From positions 93,694 to 157,693 of the forward strand of contig JAKOVW010000030.1 of the NCBI GenBank assembly GCA_029781865.1: DNA of 64,000 bases, given 5' to 3'. The stretch is from Bacteroidota bacterium (GTDB lineage: Bacteria > Bacteroidota > Bacteroidia > Chitinophagales > Saprospiraceae). Within the stretch, counting starts at the first letter, position 1, and each line of letters opens with the position of its first letter. The notes below the pieces were generated by a model, which had not been told where the DNA came from, searched no databases, and saw only the letters and a list, made by a program, of their open reading frames with translations. Made by a program: the position numbers and the translations under genes. Of this stretch, positions 1-9,079 are shown in pieces.

Positions 1-839
1 CCTCCAACAGTTGGATACAAATAAGGATCTGCGGTACCATCGAGGAAAATCAACCGATCATTATTGGCAATGAGATTCATATGGATGGAAACATCTTTTT
101 CATAGACCGCATTGATATAGGTTAATGCAGCATTCATTTTATCAATTGCGCTTACCACACTTCCTCCTCCCAAATCCGCACGTCCACCCCATTCGCCGGT
201 ACATGCAAGTGCGAGGCGATAGGTGCGCAAATCCACAGGAGCTCCCAGAATTCCTGCATTTGTTCTGGAATGTAAATTGCCATTTGAAATCACTTTGGGT
301 GAATTGATTTTAGACAACTCTTTTGCTCCACAACTCAATGGAAGTGGTTGATCGAGCTGAAGATCTTTAGAATTAAAGACACCAAATTGATTCAGATTTT
401 TTTTGTCGATGGCTTCAATGACGATATCTCCATCATCCGTCAACACATAAGCCTGAAAGCTTAATGGAGAAATGGACATTCTCATCACATTGAGTCCGTC
501 TGTTCCTTTATAGGTTTTGATTTCCGGAAACTTAGCCGCCAGCTCAGGCTCCATGACCGCTGATTCCGTGATGTAAAAACGACGCATACTGCCATCCGGC
601 ATCGGCAAGAGGATAGGTACCGGTTGTGCCTTCGCAGATTCGGAAGGTACATTCTGAGCTAAATAATCGCGGAAAGCCTGATGATCCAGTTGAACGATCC
701 TCAGATTCGAAATTTTGTTCCAATGGCTGGTCACGCTGATATCTGCCTTCTGAGGGGCTATAGTCCAAAAAGATTTTTGTGCATTAGAATGAAAAGCCAT
801 AGCCAGGATGGCTAAGAAAAGGGTTAATCTTGTTTTCAT
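1..839 (-). CDS. Secreted zinc metalloprotease, reprolysin (M12B)-like, N-terminal part; runs off the window edge
   Basis: Open minus frame from ATG at 839 (MKTRLTLFLAILAMAFHSNAQKSFWTIAPQKADIS...) through RTYRLALACTGEWGG...INAVYEKDVSIHMNLIANNDRLIF to base 1. Signal peptide and propeptide pattern typical of Bacteroidota reprolysin-like proteases. Missing from the ORF track because it is truncated. Confidence 0.75.
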   Translation of the reverse strand, partial: MKTRLTLFLAILAMAFHSNAQKSFWTIAPQKADISVTSHWNKISNLRIVQLDHQAFRDYLAQNVPSESAKAQPVPILLPMPDGSMRRFYITESAVMEPELAAKFPEIKTYKGTDGLNVMRMSISPLSFQAYVLTDDGDIVIEAIDKKNLNQFGVFNSKDLQLDQPLPLSCGAKELSKINSPKVISNGNLHSRTNAGILGAPVDLRTYRLALACTGEWGGRADLGGGSVVSAIDKMNAALTYINAVYEKDVSIHMNLIANNDRLIFLDGTADPYLYPTVG

Positions 840-936
840 GATTGTTTGATTACCTACTAAAATAATAAAGAGAATAACGACAAAATTAGGCAAACGTTGA
901 CTTACACTCTGTAAATAGTTAAATCCACAGGTCGGA

Positions 937-3075
937 TCAGCGTATTTTTTGGAGAAATTCCTGTTCGGTCCAGATTTCTACGCTTCCCAATGCTCTGGCT
1001 TTGGCAAGTTTTGAGCCTGCGTCCTCTCCGACCACCAGAATATTCAGATTTGAACTAACGGAAGAAAGATTTTTGGCCCCGGCACGCTCAGCGAGTTCCT
1101 GTGCCTCTTTTCGGTCGAGTTCTTTCAGCGTGCCTGTAAAAAGTATGGTCTTGCCGGCCAGAGGGGCATCTGCAGCAATTTCTTTTGGTTTGTCCTCACT
1201 GGTCTGTTTCATGTTGACGCCTAATTCTTCCATCTCTTCCAGCATTTTCACATTTTTCTTGTCTTCAAAAAATGCGATGATATTCTTACCTACCACAGGT
1301 CCGACGTCTTTAATCGAAGTGTATCGTTCCAGGGGCCAATCCTTTAAGTCCGGCAAATACCGGAGATGCTCTGCGATAAGTTTGCTGACTTTTTTACCTA
1401 AATGATGGATACAAAGCCCATGCAGCAACCGATGAATTGGATTCTTTTTTGCCTTTTCAACCGAGAGCCTCAATTTTTCTGCAGACTTCTCCCCCATTCC
1501 TTCCAGATTTGAAATGGCTTTATAATCCAGGCGATAGATGTCTGCCATATTTTTCAGCCAGCCTAGTTCGAAAAACCGTTCAATTAATGATTTACCCAGG
1601 CCATCAATATCCATTGCATCTTTGGACACATGGTGAATCAGGCGCTGAATGATTTGTGCCTCACACATAAAATTGGGGCACCTCCAGGCGGCTTCATCTT
1701 CTTCCCTGATCAAAGTAGTTTTACAAACCGGACAATGTTTGGGAAAGTGAATGGGTTTTTCCTTCCCTGTCCTCAATTCGGGAAAAGCCTTGACAATATA
1801 AGGTATCACATCACCTGCCCTTTCGACCAATACCTGGTCTCCATATCGAATATCCCTGGATGTAATAAAATCTTCATTGTGTAATGAAATGGAAGAAACC
1901 GTTACACCGGCTAACTGCACGGGTTCGATTTTAGCTACCGGCGTTATAGATCCGATTTTACCCACCTGAAATTCTACATTCAACAATACCGAAGTAGCCT
2001 GCTTAGCCTGAAACTTATGTGCAACAGCCCACCTCGGATGATGAGAAGTGTAGCCACATTTTTCCTGTAATGCCAACTCATTTACTTTGACAACTACTCC
2101 GTCGATTTCATATTTATAGTGGTCTCTTTTCTCCACCCATTGATTAATATACTGAATGACCTGGTCAATGTTTTTACAAACTTTTCGCTCGTGCAAAGCC
2201 ACTTTAAAACCGAGGATATCCAGAATTTTCATCCAGTCAGCATGTGACTTTTGTTTGAACATTGCATTCTCCCCTTTAAGATCCTCCACATAGGAAACCT
2301 GAAAAATAAAAACATCAAGTCCACGTGATGATGTCTCCGATGCATCTTTCACTCGTAAAACTCCGGTTGCTGCATTTCTGGGATTGGCTAGCAATGCCAA
2401 ACCATCTGTTTCGCGGTTCTCGTTTATTTTTTGAAACATCGCCTTGCTGATCACCGCTTCTCCTCTCAGTTCTACTTTACCAATGCCATAATCGGAAAAT
2501 GCGGCTTTCAATGGAACCGATCGGATCGTACGCGCATTGGATGTGATTTCTTCTCCTTTTGCTCCATCTCCCCGTGTTGCAGCCCGAACCAAAAAATCAT
2601 TTTCATAAATTAAAGCGATACTTCCGCCATCAAACTTGGGCTCAGCAAAATAACTCAATTCATCTCCTTCACTCAATGCACATAATTTTTTAACTCGCGC
2701 ATCAAAATCATTCAGGTCATCTGCATTGTATGAATTCTCCAGAGACAACATCGGACTCAAATGCTCGACGGATTTAAATACATCCACCAAATCACTGGAC
2801 ACCCGTTGTGTCGGAGAATCCGGAGTGATCCATTCCGGGTGCAGATGCTCTGCACGTTCCAATAATTTAAACAACTGATCGAATTCATAATCTGAAATCA
2901 ATGGATTGTCGTGCACGTAATATTGCCATTCATGAAAACGAATTGTTGCACGAAGTTCTTCCAGTTCTTTTTTATCTGAAATTGAATTTTCTTTTAAAAA
3001 CTTTTTAGTTTGAATATTTAATCTGGATGTCTCTTCTTTTGAATATTTCATTCTTTTATTTGAATTTGAACTCAA
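937..3075 (-). CDS. ligA: NAD-dependent DNA ligase LigA
   Basis: 712 aa. Adenylation motif EPKFDGGS (KxDG), Cys4 zinc finger CPVC...CPNFMC, HhH region, C-terminal BRCT (GKTILFTGTL...). Confidence 0.97.
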   Translation of the reverse strand: MSSNSNKRMKYSKEETSRLNIQTKKFLKENSISDKKELEELRATIRFHEWQYYVHDNPLISDYEFDQLFKLLERAEHLHPEWITPDSPTQRVSSDLVDVFKSVEHLSPMLSLENSYNADDLNDFDARVKKLCALSEGDELSYFAEPKFDGGSIALIYENDFLVRAATRGDGAKGEEITSNARTIRSVPLKAAFSDYGIGKVELRGEAVISKAMFQKINENRETDGLALLANPRNAATGVLRVKDASETSSRGLDVFIFQVSYVEDLKGENAMFKQKSHADWMKILDILGFKVALHERKVCKNIDQVIQYINQWVEKRDHYKYEIDGVVVKVNELALQEKCGYTSHHPRWAVAHKFQAKQATSVLLNVEFQVGKIGSITPVAKIEPVQLAGVTVSSISLHNEDFITSRDIRYGDQVLVERAGDVIPYIVKAFPELRTGKEKPIHFPKHCPVCKTTLIREEDEAAWRCPNFMCEAQIIQRLIHHVSKDAMDIDGLGKSLIERFFELGWLKNMADIYRLDYKAISNLEGMGEKSAEKLRLSVEKAKKNPIHRLLHGLCIHHLGKKVSKLIAEHLRYLPDLKDWPLERYTSIKDVGPVVGKNIIAFFEDKKNVKMLEEMEELGVNMKQTSEDKPKEIAADAPLAGKTILFTGTLKELDRKEAQELAERAGAKNLSSVSSNLNILVVGEDAGSKLAKARALGSVEIWTEQEFLQKIR

Positions 3076-3106
3076 ATATAATAGTCTGGATGGGAAAGTT
3101 GCAAGT

Positions 3107-3565
3107 TATAAATTTACAATAACAGGTGGAAAGAGTTGCAAGTTGCAAACTTGCAACAACAGGTAGGAAAAGTAGCAAGTTATAAACTTACAACAATGGG
3201 AAGTTGCAAGTTGCAAACTTGCAACAACGGGTTGCAAACTTGCAGCAACTGATGCAAGTTGCAAACTTGCAACAACGGGTTGCAAACTTGCAGCAACTGA
3301 TTATAAACTTGCAACAACAGGTTATAAACTTACAACAACGCGAAATTGCAAGTTGCAAACTTGCAATAACGGGGAACTTACAACAATGGGAAGTTGCAAG
3401 TTGCAAACTTGCAACAACGGGTGGGAAGTTGCAAACTTGCAATAACGGGGAACTTGCAGCAACTGATTATAAACTTGCAACAACGTGAAATTGCAAGTTG
3501 CAAACTTGCAACAACGGAGTTGCAAACTTGCAACAACGGATTGCAAACCTGCAACAACCGAGGTA
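3107..3565. repeat. Intergenic array of TTGCAAGTTGCAAACTTGCAA-type hairpin units and 21-bp half units
   Basis: At least six near-identical copies of TTGCAAGTT-GCA-AACTTGCAA (9-bp stem, 3-nt loop), separated by CAACGGG, CAACTGA or TAACGGG spacers and half units (TTGCAAACTTGCAACAACGGG). Confidence 0.92.
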
Positions 3566-3601
3566 ATTAGTAATTCGTAATTAATAATTAGTAATTAATC
3601 T

Positions 3602-6148
3602 TTACTCCGGTTCGAATCCGAGTACAAGACTAAATTTGGAATAGCCACTGAGAGACGTTGACGATGGGTCAAGCCAGGGTTTGTCAAATCCAATACCATA
3701 ATCAAATCCAAGCAAACCAAACATCGGCAGAAAAACGCGTAATCCAAATCCTACTGATCGTTTTAATTCAAAAGGATTGTAATCTTTGAAAGCGGTCCAG
3801 GAATTTCCTCCTTGTGCCCATAGTGTACCATAAATAGTTGCGGTTGGATTCAATGAGAGCGGATAACGCAATTCCATGGTAAACTTATTGAAAATGGTTG
3901 CATCTTCCGGATCCGGATTGGTGCGCCTTTCTTCAACCGTTTTTGCCTTGACATCTTGCACTTCATAACCACGCAATGCAAAAATATCCCGACCGGTCAC
4001 TGTAAATGATTGATTATTCAATCCATCACCGCCCAAGACAAATCGTTCGAACGGAGGCGCTTTTAATTTTTTATTGTAATAGCCGAGTATTCCCATTTTT
4101 GCATTAAAGGAAAGAACGAGTTTATCAACCAGATTGAGATACCATTCCCCATCAAATCTCCACTTGTGATATTCAACCCAGCGGTATTTGTCACTCAAAC
4201 TCAGGCTATCCGGATTCCATCCGGATCTGAATAATGAATACGGCGGAGTAAGTTGTATCGATAATGCTAATCTGGAACCCGATCTTGGAAATAAAGGATC
4301 GGCAACTGTTGATCTGATAAATGTTTGCTTCAGTGATATGTTATAGAAATCTCCGTTATCAACCGGAGCAGCACCTGCATAAAATCCCACGTAATCTTTC
4401 AACCGAATGCGCTCCAGGTTTAAGGAAGCAGAAACAGCAAAATTATCATCAGGCCATACAAGCTGAGATCCTAATGTTCCATACAAACGGGCTATACTTA
4501 ACCGTCCACCGGAAGTTGTCGTCAATGAAGTATTGTCTATCAAACTGTAAATCCCACCAATGGATAAAGAAGTCGGACGCTTGCCACCTAACCAGGGTTC
4601 AGTAAAAGAAGCATTATACGATTGATAATATCTTCCATTGGTTTGCGCTCTTAAGGACAACTTTTGTCCATCCCCTTGTGGTAATGGTTTCCATGCTTCC
4701 TTTTTAAAAAAGTTATGCGTAGAAAAATTATTAAACACCACGCCAAGTGTACCGATGACCCCATATGCACTGTACCCTGCTGATAATTCCAATTGATCGG
4801 ATGGTCTTTCTTCTACGGCGTATTCAATGTCAACCGTTCCTCTTCTCGGATTTACCGGTGTATTAATACCCAGTGTTTCCGGATTAAAAAATCCCAAAGC
4901 CATTATTGCTCTTTGTGAACGTATGATATCGGACCGACTGAATTTTTGTCCGGGCTTGGTACGCAATTCTCTTCTGATTACATGTTCGTGAGTACGGTCA
5001 TTTCCTTTTACGATAACCTTATCGATAGTCGCAGGAGGACCTTCGGTAATTCGTATTTCAATATCTACCGAATCATTTTCAATGGCTGTCTCTACAGGCT
5101 CTGCTTTAAAAAACAAATAGCCTTCATCCATGTACAAACTACTGACATCACGTCCATCCTGGGCAAAGCTCAATCGTTTCTGTAATAATTCCTGATTATA
5201 AACATCTCCTTTCTGAATGCCCAACACATTTTTAATATGCTTCTCCGGATATAGTGAATTTCCTTTAATCGAAATATTTCTGAAATAAAACCGATTGCCC
5301 TCATGCAAATCAATATGAATATTCATCTTGCCATTCGCAATACGCCAGATCGAATCACCTATGATATCGGCATTCCGGAATCCAATACTATTGTAATAAT
5401 TGATAATACTGGCTTTATCCTTCTCATATTTATCTTCTTCGAATTTCGACTTTCCAAAAATCTTCCAGAATCTAGCGCGCTTGGTTTCACTCATTTGTTT
5501 GCGCAACTTAGATGCACTGACTTCTTTGTTACCGGAAAACGTGATGTTGGCAATCTTGACTTTGTCTCCTTTTTTGATATCGATTAAGAGTTTAACTGTG
5601 TTTGGTTTTTTTTCATCCGGAGATTCGGTGATGACCACCTTAGCATCGAGATACCCTTTTTCGTAAAAATATTTTTGAATATTATCAATCAATGCTTCCT
5701 TGATCTCGCCGGTGAATATGGAATTTTTAGGCAAGTGATTGGATACGATTACATTTAAATCTTCGTGAGTCGACTTTTTGACTCCTTTGTAGGAATGCGT
5801 AGAATATCTGGGCTTTTCTTTTACATGGATTTCCAAACTGACCACATTGCCAACTTGATTGGCAAAGGTTATTTCCACCTGTGTAAACAAGCGTTGCTTG
5901 TAAATTGCTTTGATTGCATTCTGAATATCCGGACCCGGAAGTGTAATTTTTTGTCCTACGCGGATTCCTGAAATCCCAATAATTGCTTTTTCATCACTGA
6001 ATTCATTTCCTGTGACTTTTATGCCGGAAATTTCATAGGACTTGTTGTTATATTCAATGAATTCCTGTTGCTGGGCATTCAAACTCAAGGAGAACTGTAA
6101 AAATAGATATAGGAGACCAGGGACAATTTTATTCATAAGCTGTTTCAA
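3602..6148 (-). CDS. bamA: Outer membrane protein assembly factor BamA (Omp85, POTRA domains plus barrel)
   Basis: 848 aa. Signal peptide, successive POTRA-like repeats (ISGIKVTGNEF..., IANITFSGNKEV..., FRNISIKGNSLY..., IDKVIVKGNDRT...), C-terminal barrel (FVLGGDGL...RGYE...). Confidence 0.95.
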   Translation of the reverse strand: MKQLMNKIVPGLLYLFLQFSLSLNAQQQEFIEYNNKSYEISGIKVTGNEFSDEKAIIGISGIRVGQKITLPGPDIQNAIKAIYKQRLFTQVEITFANQVGNVVSLEIHVKEKPRYSTHSYKGVKKSTHEDLNVIVSNHLPKNSIFTGEIKEALIDNIQKYFYEKGYLDAKVVITESPDEKKPNTVKLLIDIKKGDKVKIANITFSGNKEVSASKLRKQMSETKRARFWKIFGKSKFEEDKYEKDKASIINYYNSIGFRNADIIGDSIWRIANGKMNIHIDLHEGNRFYFRNISIKGNSLYPEKHIKNVLGIQKGDVYNQELLQKRLSFAQDGRDVSSLYMDEGYLFFKAEPVETAIENDSVDIEIRITEGPPATIDKVIVKGNDRTHEHVIRRELRTKPGQKFSRSDIIRSQRAIMALGFFNPETLGINTPVNPRRGTVDIEYAVEERPSDQLELSAGYSAYGVIGTLGVVFNNFSTHNFFKKEAWKPLPQGDGQKLSLRAQTNGRYYQSYNASFTEPWLGGKRPTSLSIGGIYSLIDNTSLTTTSGGRLSIARLYGTLGSQLVWPDDNFAVSASLNLERIRLKDYVGFYAGAAPVDNGDFYNISLKQTFIRSTVADPLFPRSGSRLALSIQLTPPYSLFRSGWNPDSLSLSDKYRWVEYHKWRFDGEWYLNLVDKLVLSFNAKMGILGYYNKKLKAPPFERFVLGGDGLNNQSFTVTGRDIFALRGYEVQDVKAKTVEERRTNPDPEDATIFNKFTMELRYPLSLNPTATIYGTLWAQGGNSWTAFKDYNPFELKRSVGFGLRVFLPMFGLLGFDYGIGFDKPWLDPSSTSLSGYSKFSLVLGFEPE

Positions 6149-6649
6149 ATCTGAGTTCTATTAACGCATTCAGGCCTATAGGCATTGTGGCGGCGAAGGT
6201 AAGGCTTTTTAAGGAGCTTAGACGGGTAGATAGGTAGAGGGGGAAGCGGGAGAAAGGGAAATTGGGATACCTGCAAGTTCGGATAGACAATAGCCTTGCA
6301 TTCTCTGTACAACATGGGATCCCATCCAAGACAAAATTGGTGTACAAATTCCGATGGCAATGAACTGAACTAAGCAGGGGAACTTTACGCTTATTAATTA
6401 CCATTTACATTAAATAACAAGAGTTTAAATATACAAATTTTATTACATATAATAAGTGCTTTATCAGAACTTCGCTTTTTATAATTATAGGACTTGAAAA
6501 CAGAAATAAAGTTGCATACTTCTGCATTTCCTAATTCATATGACACTTACGAACGGGATGATTGCCAAAATTAAGAACGGATTCCTTTAGAGAAAATGAG
6601 GAAATAGCCCTAATAAGCCTCAATCTCAAACCAGGTGGCTCCACTCTGA

Positions 6650-7396
6650 TTAACGGGCAATCTGCTCCGACGTTTTGCCAAACCGCCGCTGCCTTTTCTG
6701 AAAATCGAGAATAGCTTCATACAGATTTTTCTTCCTGAAATCCGGCCAGAATACATTGGAAAAATGAAACTCCGTATAAGCAAGCTGCCAAAGTAAGAAA
6801 TTGGAAATCCGGTGCTCCCCGCTGGTGCGTATCAACAGCTCCGGATCAGGTATTCCATTGGTACTGAGATAAGATGAGAATACAGCTTCATCAATGGGCA
6901 AGTGAATATTTTCGTTTTTAGACTGCTCTGCTATCTTGTTGACTGCAGAAAGTATTTCCCACCGGGAACTGTAATTCAGGGCAAGTACCAGATCCATCCT
7001 GGTATTCCGTTTTGTTTTTTCGATACCGCTCAGGAGTGCTGTCCTGGTGTTATCCGGAAGCTTGGAGAGATCCCCGATAGCCCGAAGCCGGATATTATTT
7101 TTTTCAAGTGTATTCAGCTCTGCTTTTATGGTTTCAACCAGTAAGCTCATCAATCCCATGACTTCCATTTCTGGCCGGCTCCAGTTTTCGGTAGAAAATG
7201 CATAGAGGGTAAGAAATTTGATACCCAACTCTGCAGAAGCTTCTGTAATCTCCCTCACTGCCTTTACGCCCTGCTTATGTCCAAATAGCCTCGGCATGTT
7301 GTGAAGCTTAGCCCAACGGCCGTTGCCATCCATGATGACCGCAATATGCTGAGGCAAATTTTGGATATCAATTGCCGCTAATTCAGGACTCTCCAT
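6650..7396 (-). CDS. uppS: Isoprenyl transferase (undecaprenyl diphosphate synthase)
   Basis: 248 aa. HIAVIMDGNGRWAK, TLYAFSTENWSRP and ELLIRTSGEHRISNFLLWQ are diagnostic cis-prenyltransferase motifs. Confidence 0.97.
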   Translation of the reverse strand: MESPELAAIDIQNLPQHIAVIMDGNGRWAKLHNMPRLFGHKQGVKAVREITEASAELGIKFLTLYAFSTENWSRPEMEVMGLMSLLVETIKAELNTLEKNNIRLRAIGDLSKLPDNTRTALLSGIEKTKRNTRMDLVLALNYSSRWEILSAVNKIAEQSKNENIHLPIDEAVFSSYLSTNGIPDPELLIRTSGEHRISNFLLWQLAYTEFHFSNVFWPDFRKKNLYEAILDFQKRQRRFGKTSEQIAR

Positions 7397-7480
7397 TTTT
7401 CGGTAAAGTTAATAATTCATTCTATGCCTCAAATTAGGACGAAATGTCTTTATTTTGTTCTTTAAATTGTAAAAATCAAA

Positions 7481-8545
7481 ATGTTATACCGGTTGATTCT
7501 CAGCTTTTTGACCGCTTTTTTATTGACCTATCTCATCATTCCTTCTATTATCAATATCGCCAAAGTTAAAAAGCTGACCGATGAACCTGATGAACGAAGG
7601 AGTCATAAAAAGAGTATTCCAACCCTGGGAGGTATTGGAATTTTTGCCGGTGTGGTCTTTTCCATTGTACTATGGACTCCATTTAATGTCTTTGGAGATC
7701 TGCAATACATTCTCTGTGCCTTTATCATGATTTTTCTGATCGGATCTAAAGACGACATCATCCCTTTAACGCCTTATAAAAAAATGCTGGGGCTGATTCT
7801 GGTATCCGGAATTCTTGTGTTTAAAGCAAATGTCCGCATCACCAGCTTTTATGGAATCTTTTTTATCGAAGAGCTCCCTTATTTCTGGAGTATCCTTATT
7901 TCATTATTCACCATACTGGTTATTGTAAATGCCTTTAACCTGATTGATGGTATCAATGCCCTGGGTGCAAGCCTGGGCATTTTAATAGCTACCACTTATG
8001 GTGCATGGTTTTACCTGGCTGATCAGGTTGTACTTAGTATCATATCTTTCGCGCTCGTTGGTTCTTTGATTGCATTTTTAAAATTCAATCTTACTCCGGC
8101 TAAAATCTTTATGGGCGATACGGGTTCATTACTGATTGGTGTCATCTGTTCCATTCTAACCATTAGCTTTATCGAATTATCCTACCGCGAACCAAATCCG
8201 TTATACAAGATCATTGCTCCTCCTGCAGTTGCAATCGGAATTTTATTTGTGCCTTTATTTGATATGCTGCGCGTTTTTTTTGTTCGCATTTTTTCAGGCA
8301 AATCACCTTTTGCTGCAGACCGTCAACATATCCATCATCTCATGCTTGAAGCAGGATTGAATCATTTACAGGCTACCGGTGTGTTGATTGCAGTTAATGC
8401 ACTGGTATTATTTACCGTAGTGGAATCACAGGCCATTGGCAATTTACTGCTACTTATTCTCATCATTGGATTTGGGCTCGTGCTTACCGGCGTTTTATTA
8501 TTTATTAAGAAAACAAAATCACCGGTTTCAGATGACACTATATAA
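7481..8545 (+). CDS. Undecaprenyl-phosphate GlcNAc-1-phosphate transferase family (WecA/TagO/MraY superfamily)
   Basis: 354 aa multi-TM. DEPDERRSHKKSIPTLGGIGIF, NAFNLIDGINALGASLG, KIFMGDTGSLLIG, HIHHLMLEAGL. Confidence 0.92.
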   Translation: MLYRLILSFLTAFLLTYLIIPSIINIAKVKKLTDEPDERRSHKKSIPTLGGIGIFAGVVFSIVLWTPFNVFGDLQYILCAFIMIFLIGSKDDIIPLTPYKKMLGLILVSGILVFKANVRITSFYGIFFIEELPYFWSILISLFTILVIVNAFNLIDGINALGASLGILIATTYGAWFYLADQVVLSIISFALVGSLIAFLKFNLTPAKIFMGDTGSLLIGVICSILTISFIELSYREPNPLYKIIAPPAVAIGILFVPLFDMLRVFFVRIFSGKSPFAADRQHIHHLMLEAGLNHLQATGVLIAVNALVLFTVVESQAIGNLLLLILIIGFGLVLTGVLLFIKKTKSPVSDDTI

Positions 8546-8894
8546 GTTTCTATTAATATTTATCGGTGGAGGACTGGGAAGCATTAGCCGATACCTGATC
8601 GCATATAACTTAAATCCGACCCAATCCAAATTTCCACTTGCAACTTTTCTTGCAAATATTACCAGTTGCTTTGTACTGGGTATTGCATACAAAAATTTTA
8701 AAATGAATGAAGCACAATACTGGATCTGGTTTTTTGTCATGATTGGATTCTGTGGAGGCATGAGTACATTTTCCACCTTTGCCGCGGAAAATTTTCAATT
8801 ATTACAACAGTCGGAATTTGGATACTTTGCGCTTTATATTTTGATCAGTTTGTCTTTTTGTTTATTTTTTTTCTGGTTGGGAATTCAATTGTAG
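8532..8894 (+). CDS. crcB: CrcB/FluC fluoride ion transporter
   Basis: In-frame ATG at 8532 of ORF 8436..8894: MTLYKFLLIFIGGGLGSISRYL...GFCGGMSTFSTFAAE. Overlaps the previous gene by 14 bp. Confidence 0.9.
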   Translation: MTLYKFLLIFIGGGLGSISRYLIAYNLNPTQSKFPLATFLANITSCFVLGIAYKNFKMNEAQYWIWFFVMIGFCGGMSTFSTFAAENFQLLQQSEFGYFALYILISLSFCLFFFWLGIQL

Positions 8895-9079
8895 AAAAGT
8901 AAATCAACATAGTAATTAATAATTGCAAATCGGAAGAGAATATGTATTTGTCGAAATTCACGGACTGTTTTGATTTCAGGATAAGACGCATACATTAAAA
9001 ACAGCAATTGCTGATCAGGCTTTTTTGCATCGACGCCATTTATGGCAATAATTCTGAATGCTAATTCGTAAGACATCCA

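Noticed and set aside
1001-1884. Plus-strand ORFs inside ligA (and similar antisense ORFs throughout other genes)
   Set aside because: Antisense shadow ORFs of well-supported genes.
3188-3546. Overlapping ORFs (3188-3442 -, 3204-3488 +, 3322-3546 -), the plus one looking like a coiled coil
   Set aside because: Open frames on both strands arise from the 21-bp repeat periodicity; treated as repeat, not CDS.
3107-3565. Possible CRISPR array
   Set aside because: Inter-unit segments are short variants of the same words rather than unique ~30-bp spacers.
3605-3622. GGTTCGAATCC resembling a tRNA T-arm
   Set aside because: These bases encode the C-terminal GFEPE-stop of BamA on the minus strand; no acceptor, D or anticodon arms fit around them.
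6129-6404. Two minus ORFs between bamA and uppS (6129-6404, 6145-6360)
   Set aside because: Overlapping frames with no recognisable domain; composition looks non-coding.
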